64,000 bases of DNA. Source: Spongisporangium articulatum (GTDB taxonomy: Bacteria; Actinomycetota; Actinomycetes; Actinomycetales; Kineosporiaceae). Of the stretch, positions 10,060-18,718 are shown in pieces. The stretch is taken from assembly GCF_044465595.1 (NCBI RefSeq), contig NZ_JBITLV010000001.1:1240001-1304000 (forward strand), given 5' to 3'. Below the pieces are notes generated by a model. That model was not told the DNA's origin and ran no database searches. It saw only the letters and a list, made by a program, of their open reading frames with translations. The translations under genes were made by a program, and so were the position numbers. Every line of letters starts with the position of its first letter. Positions within the stretch are counted from its first letter, which is position 1.

Positions 10060-10836
10060 TCAGCCGAAACGACCGGAGATGTAGTCCTCGGTGGCCTTCT
10101 CGGTCGGGTTGCTGAAGATCTTCGTCGTGTCGTCGACCTCGACCAGCTTGCCGGGTTTGCCGGTGGCGGCCAGGTTGAAGAACGCCGTCCGGTCGCTTAC
10201 CCGGGCCGCCTGCTGCATGTTGTGGGTGACGATGACGATCGTGTAGTCGGACTTCAACTCGTTGACCAGGTCCTCGATGGCCATCGTGGAGATCGGGTCG
10301 AGCGCCGAGCAGGGCTCGTCCATCAGCAGCACCTGCGGCTTCACGGCGATCGCCCGGGCGATGCAGAGCCGCTGCTGCTGCCCGCCCGACAGGCCGGCAC
10401 CCGGCTTGTTCAGCCGGTCCTTGACCTCGTTCCAGAGGTTGGCGCCGCGCAGCGACTTCTCGACCGTCTCGGCCAGGACCTTCTTGTCCTTCTGGCCGTT
10501 GAGCCGCAGCCCGGCCGCGACGTTGTCGAAGATCGACATGGTCGGGAACGGGTTGGGCCGCTGAAACACCATGCCGATGGTCCGGCGCACCGCCACCGGG
10601 TCGATGTCCTTGCTGTACAGGTCACGGCCGTTCAGCTCGACGGTGCCCTCGACGCGGGCGCCGCGAATCATCTCGTGCATCCGGTTCAGCGTGCGCAGGA
10701 AGGTGGACTTGCCGCAGCCGGAGGGGCCGATGAAGGCGGTCACGGACCGCGCCTCGATCGACATCTGCACGTCCTCCACCGCGAGGAAGGACCCGTAGTA
10801 GACGTTGAGGTCCTTGACGTCGATGCGCTGTGCCAT
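10060..10836 (-). CDS. pstB: Phosphate ABC transporter ATPase PstB
   Basis: This 258-residue protein drives high-affinity phosphate import by the PstSCAB complex. It shows Walker A GPSGCGKST, a Q-loop, signature LSGGQQQR, Walker B VLLMDEP and the H-loop THNM. Its length and near-invariant core are typical of PstB. It is the last gene of pstS-pstC-pstA-pstB, 27 bp after pstA. ATP hydrolysis occurs at the inner membrane face. Expression should follow the PHO-type box upstream of pstS, reduced by the hairpin between pstS and pstC. Confidence 0.97.
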   Translation of the reverse strand: MAQRIDVKDLNVYYGSFLAVEDVQMSIEARSVTAFIGPSGCGKSTFLRTLNRMHEMIRGARVEGTVELNGRDLYSKDIDPVAVRRTIGMVFQRPNPFPTMSIFDNVAAGLRLNGQKDKKVLAETVEKSLRGANLWNEVKDRLNKPGAGLSGGQQQRLCIARAIAVKPQVLLMDEPCSALDPISTMAIEDLVNELKSDYTIVIVTHNMQQAARVSDRTAFFNLAATGKPGKLVEVDDTTKIFSNPTEKATEDYISGRFG

Positions 10837-10863
10837 GGGAGATCCTTCGGTGGGTAGGGCGGT

Positions 10864-11769
10864 TCAGGAGCGGACGCGGGTGCGGCCGGCGATGAACCGG
10901 CCGAGGATGTTGAGCAGCAGGACGAGCAGGATCAGGGTGAGGGCCGCGCCCCAGGTGCGGTGGATCGCGGCGTCCGTCACCTCGGTGCGTTCTGCGTTGA
11001 TCATGGTCGGCAGGGCGCCCTGGAAACCGCTGAACAGGTCGGAGTTGATGGCCTTGGAGTAGCCGACCAGGATGAGCAGCGGGGCGGTCTCGCCCATCAC
11101 CCGCGCCAGGCCGAGCAGAACGCCGGTGATGATGCCGCTCAGGGCCGTGGGCAGCACGATCCGCAGGATCGTCTTCCAGGTCGGCACCCCGAGGGCGTAG
11201 GAGGCCTCGCGCAGCTCGTTGGGCACGAGTTTGAGCATCTCCTCGGTGGAGCGGACGATCACCGGGATCATCAGCAGCACCAGGGACAGCGACACGGCGA
11301 AGCCGACCCGGTCGAGGTGCAGGGTGGTCACCCAGACCGCGTAGACGAATAGCGCGGCCACGATGGACGGGACCCCGGTCAGGATGTCGACCATGAAGTT
11401 GACGGTGCGGGCCAGTCTCCCGCGGCCGTACTCGACCAGGTAGACGGCGGTCAGAACGCCGATCGGCACCGAGATGACCGCGCAGGTGAGCGCCTGCTCG
11501 AGGGTGCCGAGGATGGCGTGGTAGGCGCCGCCGCCCTCGCGCCGGATGGTCATGCCGTTCTGCGACTCCTGCCACCACTCCGGCTTCAGGATGGTCGACA
11601 GGCCGCGGTCGAGCACCGTGTAGAGGATCCAGACGAGCGGGATCATGGCGACCACGAAGCTGGCCCAGATCAGTACCGTCGCCGCGACGTTCTTGATACC
11701 CCGGATGGAGCTGGGCGCGATGGGGGCCTCGTCGGCGGTGGGGGCCGTGGGCTCCAGGGTGGTGCTCAT
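10864..11769 (-). CDS. pstA: Phosphate ABC transporter permease PstA
   Basis: This 301-residue permease has six predicted membrane helices and a hydrophilic Ala/Pro/Thr-rich N-terminus of about 30 residues. The EAA-type loop (ELREASYALGVPTWKTILRI) contacts PstB. The start ATG at 11769 overlaps the pstC stop as ATGA, so the two permeases are translationally coupled. The segment VEYGRGRLARTVNFMVDILTGVPSIV is characteristic of PstA. Confidence 0.96.
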   Translation of the reverse strand: MSTTLEPTAPTADEAPIAPSSIRGIKNVAATVLIWASFVVAMIPLVWILYTVLDRGLSTILKPEWWQESQNGMTIRREGGGAYHAILGTLEQALTCAVISVPIGVLTAVYLVEYGRGRLARTVNFMVDILTGVPSIVAALFVYAVWVTTLHLDRVGFAVSLSLVLLMIPVIVRSTEEMLKLVPNELREASYALGVPTWKTILRIVLPTALSGIITGVLLGLARVMGETAPLLILVGYSKAINSDLFSGFQGALPTMINAERTEVTDAAIHRTWGAALTLILLVLLLNILGRFIAGRTRVRS

Positions 11770-12743
11770 TCGGAGAAGGCCTTTCCACGCTCGATGACGA
11801 TGCGGGCGATCGCGTTGACGATGAACGTCAGGATGAAGAGCACCAGGCCGGCGGCGATGTAGGCGCCGGTCTTGGTCGGGCTGTCGAACTCGGCGGCGCT
11901 GAGCGCGATCTTCGAGGCGAAGGTCTGCCCGCCGCTGAAGAACGACCAGTTGAAGTCGGCCACCTTGCTGATGATGATCGCCACCGCGATCGTCTCGCCC
12001 AGCGCGCGGCCGAGACCCAGCATCGAGGCGGAGATCACGCCGGGCCGGCCGAAGGGCAGGACGGCGGTGCGGATCATCTCCCAGCGGGTGGCGCCCAGGG
12101 CGTAGGCGGCCTCGATGTGGAACTGCGGGGTCTGGGCGAAGACCTCGCGGCTGATCGCCGTGATGATGGGCGTGATCATGATGGCCAGCACGATGCTGGC
12201 CAGGAAGATGCCGCTGGTCACGCCCACGTCCTTGAACACGGGCAGGAAGCCCAACGTGCCGCTCAGGAAGTCCTGGACCGGGTTCACGTAGTTGCGCAGG
12301 ACCTGGTAACCCCACAGGCCGTAGACGATCGAGGGGACGGCGGCCAGTAGGTCGACCAGGTAGGCGAACGGCGTCGCCAGGCGGCGGGGTGCGTACTGGG
12401 TCAGGAAGAGGGCCAGACCCACGGAGACGGGGACGGCGAAGACCAGCGCCAGCGTCGCACTGATCACGGTCACCCAGAGCAGGTCGGGGATGCCGAACGA
12501 CGGGGCGGCGAGGTTGCCGAGATCCCAGACCCGGTCGGTGAGGAAGTTGGCCTTGTTCTTGGCCAGGGCGGGGGCGGCCTGGCTGATCAGGAACGCGGCC
12601 ACGCCCACGATGAGGGCGATGACGATGACGCCGGAGCCGGCGGCCAGCCCGCGGAAGATGGCATCACCACGGCGGGAGGTCCCCTTCGGGGCGTCCATCG
12701 GGTCGTCGATGGCGTCCAGTTCGGAGTGCCCGGTGATCGACAT
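11766..12743 (-). CDS. pstC: Phosphate ABC transporter permease PstC
   Basis: This 325-residue permease has six predicted helices, the first at about residues 38-60. The family segment LVDLLAAVPSIVYGLWG and an EAA loop (EAAYALGATRWEMIRT) are present. It pairs with PstA to form the phosphate channel. It follows pstS by 107 bp, in which a strong hairpin lies. This layout usually lets the binding protein be made in excess over the membrane subunits. Confidence 0.96.
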   Translation of the reverse strand: MSITGHSELDAIDDPMDAPKGTSRRGDAIFRGLAAGSGVIVIALIVGVAAFLISQAAPALAKNKANFLTDRVWDLGNLAAPSFGIPDLLWVTVISATLALVFAVPVSVGLALFLTQYAPRRLATPFAYLVDLLAAVPSIVYGLWGYQVLRNYVNPVQDFLSGTLGFLPVFKDVGVTSGIFLASIVLAIMITPIITAISREVFAQTPQFHIEAAYALGATRWEMIRTAVLPFGRPGVISASMLGLGRALGETIAVAIIISKVADFNWSFFSGGQTFASKIALSAAEFDSPTKTGAYIAAGLVLFILTFIVNAIARIVIERGKAFSE

Positions 12744-12792
12744 GCAGTTCGTCCCTGGGTCGAGGGTGGGAGGTGGACCAGACGATAGGTGC

Positions 12793-12833
12793 CGATCGCC
12801 CGCCCGGACCAGGTCGGTCCGGGCGGGCGATCG
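12793..12833 (-). terminator. Intra-operon hairpin between pstS and pstC
   Basis: A perfect 18-bp stem (12793-12810 with 12816-12833) has a 5-nt loop. It starts 17 bp beyond the pstS stop codon in the direction of transcription. It probably acts as a partial terminator or 3'-end stabiliser that raises pstS mRNA relative to pstCAB. Confidence 0.85.
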
Positions 12834-12850
12834 CTGTTACGGGGTGATGC

Positions 12851-13957
12851 TCAGGAGATCGCCGCGACGGCCGCCGCGACCTTCGTCTGCAGCTCCGCCG
12901 GCAGCGGGCCGTAGCCGATGTCGGCCAGCGAGGCCTGCGTCTGAGTGGAGGAGTAGTGGGTCAGGAACGACTTGACCAGGGCGGTCTTGTCGGCCGCGAG
13001 CCCCTTCGAGCAGACGATCTCGTAGGTGACCAGGACGATCGGGTACGTGCTCGGGTCCTTGGTCGTGTAGTCCAGGGTCAGGCGCAGGTCGTTGCCGGTG
13101 CCCGAGATCTTCGCCGCCGTCGCGGCCGCACCGGCCGTGGCGCCGGTCAGCTCGACCGCGCCGCCGCCGTTGTCGACCTTGGCGAAGCTGAGCTTGTTGT
13201 TGATCGCGCTGCCCCACTCGACGTAGGTGATGCCGCCGGGCGTGGAGGAGACACCCTCGGCCACGCCGGACGACTTCTCCCGGCCCTCACCGACCTTGCC
13301 GGCCCAGACCTTCGACGGGTCGCCGCCGGTCCAGTCGGCGCCCGCGGCACCGGACAGGTACTTCTCGAAGTTCTCCGTGGTGCCCGACTCGTCGGAGCGG
13401 TAGAAGACCTTGATCGCGGTCTTCGGCAGGGTCACGCCCGAGTTCGCGGCCGCGATCTTCGGGTCGTCCCAGCTGGTGATCTTGCCCAGGAAGATCTGGG
13501 AGATCAGCGACGGGGTCAGGGTGAGCCCGGTGACGCCCTCGAGGTTGTACGAGATCGAGATCGGGCCGACCGCCATCGGCAGGTTCCAGGCCTCGTTGCC
13601 GTCGCAGCGCTGCTTGGCCGCGTCGGCCTCGACCACACCGTCGACGGCGACGGTCTTCAGGGCGGAGTCGGAACCGGCGAAGTCGACCTGGCCGGCGTTG
13701 AACTGCTTGATGCCCGCGCCGGAACCGGTCGGGTTGTAGTTCACCTTCACGTCGGGGCAGGTCGCGTTGTACGAGGCGATGGCCTCGTCGATGGCGTTGG
13801 CCTGGGCGGAGGAGCCCTCGGCGTTCAGGGTGCCCGAGGGGCAGTTGGAGCTGTCGCCACCGGCGTCGCCGGAGGTGTTGTCGGAGCCGCAGGCGCTGAG
13901 CGCGAGGACGCCGACCAGGGTCACGCTGCCGAGCGTGACGAGGCGGGGGAGCTTCAC
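12851..13957 (-). CDS. pstS: Phosphate-binding lipoprotein PstS
   Basis: This 368-residue extracellular phosphate receptor has a lipoprotein signal peptide ending in the lipobox LSAC (Cys at about residue 23). A Gly/Asp/Ser linker precedes the PBP fold. The phosphate-contact region EGSSAQANAI and the segments VDFAGSDSAL and FYRSDESGTTENF match PstS. A 5' leader of more than 100 nt contains a hairpin of two GGCGCGCC palindromes (14007-14030). A PHO-like box lies 138 bp upstream, so induction by phosphate starvation is expected. Confidence 0.96.
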   Translation of the reverse strand: MKLPRLVTLGSVTLVGVLALSACGSDNTSGDAGGDSSNCPSGTLNAEGSSAQANAIDEAIASYNATCPDVKVNYNPTGSGAGIKQFNAGQVDFAGSDSALKTVAVDGVVEADAAKQRCDGNEAWNLPMAVGPISISYNLEGVTGLTLTPSLISQIFLGKITSWDDPKIAAANSGVTLPKTAIKVFYRSDESGTTENFEKYLSGAAGADWTGGDPSKVWAGKVGEGREKSSGVAEGVSSTPGGITYVEWGSAINNKLSFAKVDNGGGAVELTGATAGAAATAAKISGTGNDLRLTLDYTTKDPSTYPIVLVTYEIVCSKGLAADKTALVKSFLTHYSSTQTQASLADIGYGPLPAELQTKVAAAVAAIS

Positions 13958-14094
13958 TGCCAGTCCCTTCGGGACGGCGAGAGCCCGCCGTCCGCTGTAC
14001 GTCGTGGGCGCGCCGCGGAGAAGGCGCGCCAGGCAGCCCCTTTTCGGGTGCCCGGCGCAGACGCTAGGGACGTCAGATGAATCGGTTTCCCGGC

Positions 14095-14116
14095 CGAGGT
14101 GAACAGGGACTGAACC
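14095..14116 (-). promoter_or_regulatory. PHO/RegX3-type direct repeat upstream of pstS
   Basis: Read on the minus strand, two GTTCA words are spaced exactly 11 bp apart: GGTTCAGTCCC then TGTTCACCTCG. This fits the 11-bp direct-repeat units (GTTCACC-like) bound by actinobacterial PhoP/RegX3 regulators. A weaker third unit (ATTCA) lies a further 22 bp downstream, at 14078-14082. The regX3 gene is in the same window at 43391. Confidence 0.7.
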
Positions 14117-14149
14117 GACGCCTACCGTTCGCGGACCGTCAGGCGGCGC

Positions 14150-15154
14150 TCAGGCGTCCGTCAGGTGAACGACCGTCCGGCCCGGTCGGGCCCGCTCCAC
14201 CAGGACGACCTCGCCGCCCCCCGGTCGCAGGTGCGCGACCAGCACCTCCGCCGGCTGCAGCCACGGGTCGGCCCGGGGCAGACCGGTCCTCGCCCGCCCG
14301 CTGGCCGACCAGCGCAGGGTGGTGACGACGTCCGCCAGGACCGGGCGGTGCGTGCAGACCAGGGCGTCGCCCCCGGCGTCCACCAGCCCGCTGATCAGGT
14401 GCCGCAGCGTCTCCGGGTCCTGGCGGGCGCCCTTCTCGGACAGTTCGGGCACCTGCTCCACCTGACGGCCGGCCTTGCGGGCGTACGGCCGCACGCTGGC
14501 CAGGCACCGGTTCCAGGGCGAACTCAGCACCCGTCGCGGCCACCAGCAGTCGAGCAGCGGGGCCAGGCCCGCGGCCTGAGCCCGGCCGAGGCCGGTCAGC
14601 GGCCGGGTCGCCTCGGACCCGGACCAGTCCGAGCGCTTGCGCGCCTTGGCGTGCCGGACGACGAGCAGCGCCCGGGTCTGCAGCGCCCCCACCGACGCCA
14701 GGCGCAGGAGGTGCTCGGCCGGGGCCGCCTCGGCCGGCCACTCCAGCCGGCCGATCGCCTCCTGCGGGCTGACCCAGGCGACCTCGGCGATCTCCTCGCG
14801 CCCCGCGGTCGGGCGCCGGACCCGCCGCGGCTCCAGGTGGCCGACCCAGAAGTCGACCTGCTTCAGCCGGCCGTCGCCGATCACGTACTGCAGGCTCGGC
14901 AGGGGCAGGCCGAGCCGGGGCCGGACGCCGGTCTCCTCGGCGACCTCGCGGACCGCCGCCACGGGCGCGGCCTCACCGGGTTCGAGCTTGCCCTTCGGCC
15001 ACGACCAGTTGCCCCACCGGGCGCTGCGGACCATCAGGAACTGCATGCTGGCCGGCGTCGGCCGCGTCCCGGTCGGCAGGCCGGGCGCCAGCCGCCAGCA
15101 GACCGCCCCCGCCGCCCGCACCTGAGGGACCGGTAGCGAGCGGGAGACCGACAC
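14150..15154 (-). CDS. mutT1: MutT1-like protein: Nudix hydrolase fused to SixA-type histidine phosphatase
   Basis: This 334-residue two-domain protein has a Nudix domain (about residues 12-150) with the full box GKLEPGE...REVAEETGV. A histidine phosphatase domain (about 165-330) begins with VVRHAKARKRSDW. The same fusion in mycobacterial MutT1 cleans 8-oxo-dGTP and diadenosine polyphosphates. As in mycobacteria, it is next to ppk, 33 bp downstream, and probably cotranscribed. The start is GTG at 15154 without a clear ribosome-binding site. A GACAAT box lies 6 nt upstream of it. Confidence 0.9.
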   Translation of the reverse strand: MSVSRSLPVPQVRAAGAVCWRLAPGLPTGTRPTPASMQFLMVRSARWGNWSWPKGKLEPGEAAPVAAVREVAEETGVRPRLGLPLPSLQYVIGDGRLKQVDFWVGHLEPRRVRRPTAGREEIAEVAWVSPQEAIGRLEWPAEAAPAEHLLRLASVGALQTRALLVVRHAKARKRSDWSGSEATRPLTGLGRAQAAGLAPLLDCWWPRRVLSSPWNRCLASVRPYARKAGRQVEQVPELSEKGARQDPETLRHLISGLVDAGGDALVCTHRPVLADVVTTLRWSASGRARTGLPRADPWLQPAEVLVAHLRPGGGEVVLVERARPGRTVVHLTDA

Positions 15155-15187
15155 GTTCCGATTGTCGCAGAAGGGTTTACATGCGGC

Positions 15188-17668
15188 TCAGCGACGACGC
15201 GCGGCCGGTTTGCCCCTGCGGGTGGCGATCAGGTGGGCCTGCAGGTCACGCAGCGGGTCGCCTGCCTCGTCGAGGTGGTGACGGGTCCAGGTGCCGTCCT
15301 CGGCCAGGTGCCAGGACGCCGTCTCCGGGTCCATGGTCAGGTCGAGCAGCCGCTCGAGCTCGGCCACGTCGCGTGGGTCGCGCAGCCGCACCAGCGCCTC
15401 GACCCGGCGATCGAGGTTGCGGTGCATCATGTCGGCGCTGCCGATGTAGACCACCGGCTCGCCGCCGCCCGCGAACCAGAACACCCGCGAGTGCTCCAGG
15501 AACCGGCCGAGCACCGACCGGACCCGGATGTTCTCGCTCAGTCCGGGCACCCCCGGCCGGATCGCGCAGATGCCGCGCACCACGACGTCCACCGGAACCC
15601 CGGCCTGCGAGGCCCGGTACAGCGCGTCGATCAGGACCTCGTCGACGATCGAGTTGAGCTTCAGCTTGATCCCGGCCGGCAGACCGGCCTGGTGGTTGGC
15701 GATCTCGCCCTCGACCCGGTCGACCAGCCCCGAACGCAGCGAGCGCGGCGCCACCAGCAGCCGCCGGTAGGCGGTCTTCGGCGCGTACCCGGACAGCTGG
15801 TTGAACAGCCGGGACAGGTCCTCGCCGACCTGCGGGTCGCAGGTCAGGAGGCCGAAGTCCTCGTACACGCGCGCGGTCTTCGGGTTGTAGTTGCCGGTGC
15901 CGACGTGGCAGTAGCGGCGCAACCCGTCGACCTCCTGGCGCACCACCAGGGACAGCTTGGCGTGCGTCTTCAGCCCGACGATGCCGTACACGACGTGCAC
16001 GCCCGCCTGCTCCAGCTTGCGCGCCCAGGTGATGTTGGCCTGTTCGTCGAACCGGGCCTTGATCTCGACCAGGGCCAGGACCTGCTTGCCCGCGTCGGCC
16101 GCGTCGATCAGCGCGTCGACGATGGGGGAGTCGCCCGACGTCCGGTACAGCGTCTGCTTGATGGCCAGCACGTTCGGGTCGTCCGCGGCCTGCTCGAGGA
16201 ACGCCTGCACCGACGTCGAGAACGCGTCGTACGGGTGGTGCAGCAGGATGTCGCGGCGCCGGACCGACGCGAAGATGTCGCTGGGCTTGGAGCTCTCGAC
16301 CTCGGCCAGGTTCCGGTGGGTGACGGGGACGAACTTGGGGAACAGCAGCTCGGGCCGGTCGAGGTCGGCCAGCACGTTCAGCCCGCGCAGGTCGAGCGGT
16401 TCGGGCAGCGCGTAGACCTCGCTCTCGCTGACCCCGAGCTCGCGGACCAGCACGGCGCGGATGTCCGGGTCGATGTCCTCGGCCACCTCGAGCCGGACCG
16501 GCGGGCCGAAACGCCTGCGCAGGAGCTCCTTCTCGAGCGCCTGCAGCAGGTTCTCCGCGTCGTCCTCCTCGACCTCGAGGTCCTCGTTGCGGGTCACCCG
16601 GAAGGTGTGCTGCTGCAGCACCTCCATGCCCGGGAAGAGCTGGTCGAGGTGCGCGGCGATGATGTCTTCCAGCGGCACGAACCGGGCGGGGAACGGCTCG
16701 CCGGGCAGGGCGTCGGCCGGTGGGTCCTCGGGGTCGACGGCCACGAACCGGGGCAGCAGCGGCGGCACCTTGACCCGGGCGAAGTGCTCCTTCTCCGTGA
16801 CCGGGTTGCGCAGCTGGACGGCCAGGTTCAGGGACAGGCCGGAGATGTAGGGGAAGGGGTGCGCCGGGTCGACGGCCAGCGGCGTCAGCACGGGGAAGAC
16901 CTGGGTCCGGAAGAAGGTGTGCAGCCGCTGCTGGTCCTCCTGGTCCAGCCCCTCCCAGCGGGCGATGCCGACCTTCTCGCCGGCCAGCGCCGGGGCGACC
17001 TCCTCGCGCCAGACCCGGGCGTGCTCGGCCTGCAGCTCGTGGGCGCGGGCCCGGATGCGGCCCAGCACCTCGCGCGGTTCGAGGCCGCTGGCCGCGGTGA
17101 CGGCCAGGCCGGTGGCGATGCGGCGTTTCAGCCCGGCCACCCGGACCATGAAGAACTCATCCAGATTGCTGGCGAAGATCGCGAGGAACCGGGCCCGCTC
17201 CAGCAGCGGCAGGTTCGCGTCGCGGGCCAGCTCGAGCACGCGTTCGTTGAAGGCCAGCCAGGACAGCTCGCGGTCGAGGAAGCGGCGGGCGGGCAGGTCG
17301 TCGGTGCGTGGGACGGCGGTCGCCCCCGTGGGGATGACGGCGCCGGGCGCGATCGGCCCGGGCACGATCGGCGCGGGCACGATCGGCGCGGGCGGTGCGA
17401 CGGGCCCGGTCGGCGCGGCCTCCACGGCGGCCCTCCCCTCGTTCTCGGCGGAACGTGACGTATCGGGACCAGTCGGACCCAGGGCTTCCAGGATAGGGAT
17501 GGAGCCGGTCTGCGGCAGGACGGTCTGCGGCGTGACCGCCGGGACGCCGACCCGGCGCGGAGGCTTGCGACCGCCGCTCCCGCCCGAGGCTCCCGCACCG
17601 TCCGGGCGGTCCTCCGGGGCGCCACCCGACGCCAGGAGGCGGTCGGTCTGGCTGGTCATGTCGGTCAT
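15188..17668 (-). CDS. ppk: Polyphosphate kinase 1
   Basis: This 826-residue enzyme reversibly makes polyphosphate from ATP. The first 120-130 residues are an unusual disordered extension rich in Pro, Gly, Ala and Ile (repeats of PIVP/PIAP), not part of the standard enzyme of about 700 residues. The conserved core begins at RFLDRELSWLAFNERVLELA and includes YRTSGDSP, THAKLSLVVR and the active-site region CHVGTGNYNPKTARVYED. The start is ATG at 17668, with a second ATG three codons in. It follows mshD by 77 bp and precedes mutT1 by 33 bp. It fits the phosphate theme of the neighbouring pst genes. Confidence 0.95.
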   Translation of the reverse strand: MTDMTSQTDRLLASGGAPEDRPDGAGASGGSGGRKPPRRVGVPAVTPQTVLPQTGSIPILEALGPTGPDTSRSAENEGRAAVEAAPTGPVAPPAPIVPAPIVPGPIAPGAVIPTGATAVPRTDDLPARRFLDRELSWLAFNERVLELARDANLPLLERARFLAIFASNLDEFFMVRVAGLKRRIATGLAVTAASGLEPREVLGRIRARAHELQAEHARVWREEVAPALAGEKVGIARWEGLDQEDQQRLHTFFRTQVFPVLTPLAVDPAHPFPYISGLSLNLAVQLRNPVTEKEHFARVKVPPLLPRFVAVDPEDPPADALPGEPFPARFVPLEDIIAAHLDQLFPGMEVLQQHTFRVTRNEDLEVEEDDAENLLQALEKELLRRRFGPPVRLEVAEDIDPDIRAVLVRELGVSESEVYALPEPLDLRGLNVLADLDRPELLFPKFVPVTHRNLAEVESSKPSDIFASVRRRDILLHHPYDAFSTSVQAFLEQAADDPNVLAIKQTLYRTSGDSPIVDALIDAADAGKQVLALVEIKARFDEQANITWARKLEQAGVHVVYGIVGLKTHAKLSLVVRQEVDGLRRYCHVGTGNYNPKTARVYEDFGLLTCDPQVGEDLSRLFNQLSGYAPKTAYRRLLVAPRSLRSGLVDRVEGEIANHQAGLPAGIKLKLNSIVDEVLIDALYRASQAGVPVDVVVRGICAIRPGVPGLSENIRVRSVLGRFLEHSRVFWFAGGGEPVVYIGSADMMHRNLDRRVEALVRLRDPRDVAELERLLDLTMDPETASWHLAEDGTWTRHHLDEAGDPLRDLQAHLIATRRGKPAARRR

Positions 17669-17745
17669 CGTCTCACTGCCGGGGGTCCGCCGGAATGGGC
17701 ACGGTGCACGGAATGTGACCGCCGGGCGTTAATTTCGCCGCGCGC

Positions 17746-18648
17746 TCATGCGTTCCGTCCGTACATGACGTCGGCATGGGTCCGCGTGAACTCGAGCCGC
17801 CGATAGAGCGCCAGTGCCGGGTCGTTGTCGCCCTCGACGTAGAGCGTCACGGTGCGGATGCCCTTGTCGTACAGGCTGTGCAGTCCGGCGCGCAGGAGGG
17901 CGCCGCCCAGCCCGGTGCCCTGGGCGTCGGGGTCGACGCCCAGCACGTACACCTCGCCCGTCCCGTCCCCGGGCACCTTCGTCCAGTGGAAGCCGAGCAT
18001 CCGGCCGTCACGCTCGGCGACCAGGAAGCCGGCCGGGTCGAACCAGTCCGTCGCCTTCCGGGCGTCCAGGTCGGCCTGCGTCATCCGGCCCTGCTCCGGG
18101 TGCGAGGCGAAGGCCCGCGCGTTCACCGCGAGCCAGGCGGCGTCGTCCACGCCCGGTTCGAAGGTGCGCAAGATCACCCCGGCCGGGAGGTCGGCCGGCG
18201 CCGGCGGGGCGTCCAGTTCCCGGCCGAGCTGGAGCAGTTCCCGGACGACGCCGAGCCCGGCTGCCGCGGCCAGGCCGCGGGCCCCGGGGTGGTCGCCGTG
18301 CGACCAGACCCGCAGCGGGTTCCCACCCTCGGCGGCGAGTTCCTCGAGCGCGGCGAGCATCGACGTCCCGTAGCCCTGGCGCCGGTGCTCGGGCGGGACC
18401 GCGAACTCGGCGGTGCCCGAGGGGGCGAGGTGGCCGTAGCCCGTGACCAGCCCCTGGGCGTCGCGCGTCACCAGGTGGTGCTCGCCGTCGGCGGGCTGCG
18501 CTGCGGCCCAGCGGAGGGTGACCTCCTCGCTGAACGGCTCGTAGCCGTCGGCCGCGGCCGATGCCGACTGGACGGCGCGCGCGGCCGCCCGGTTGTCGTC
18601 GTCCAGGAACTCGGGGGCCTCGACCGTCACGCCCGCCAGAGTAGCCAC
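17746..18648 (-). CDS. mshD: Mycothiol synthase MshD (tandem GNAT acetyltransferase)
   Basis: This 300-residue enzyme acetylates Cys-GlcN-Ins with acetyl-CoA in the last step of mycothiol synthesis. Two GNAT domains are visible. The second has the acetyl-CoA loop VLGVDPDAQGTGLGGALLRAGL and the C-terminal segment TLYVEGDNDPALALYRRLEFTRTHADVMY, diagnostic of MshD. The first GNAT domain is degenerate, as usual. GTG at 18648 gives the full frame, and GTG at 18630 is an alternative. Its closeness to glnR and the pst genes matches the mycobacterial arrangement. mshA, the first pathway gene, is at 29963. Confidence 0.93.
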   Translation of the reverse strand: MATLAGVTVEAPEFLDDDNRAAARAVQSASAAADGYEPFSEEVTLRWAAAQPADGEHHLVTRDAQGLVTGYGHLAPSGTAEFAVPPEHRRQGYGTSMLAALEELAAEGGNPLRVWSHGDHPGARGLAAAAGLGVVRELLQLGRELDAPPAPADLPAGVILRTFEPGVDDAAWLAVNARAFASHPEQGRMTQADLDARKATDWFDPAGFLVAERDGRMLGFHWTKVPGDGTGEVYVLGVDPDAQGTGLGGALLRAGLHSLYDKGIRTVTLYVEGDNDPALALYRRLEFTRTHADVMYGRNA

Positions 18649-18718
18649 GTCAGATTCATGTGAATTTGCTGTGCTGAGACCTGGTTGGTCACGTTAGGGG
18701 TAACTACCTTTGCGGAAT

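Noticed and set aside
15233..17458. A 741-codon plus-strand open frame opposite ppk
   Set aside because: It is antisense to the clearly conserved Ppk and gives a low-complexity product with no recognisable domain.
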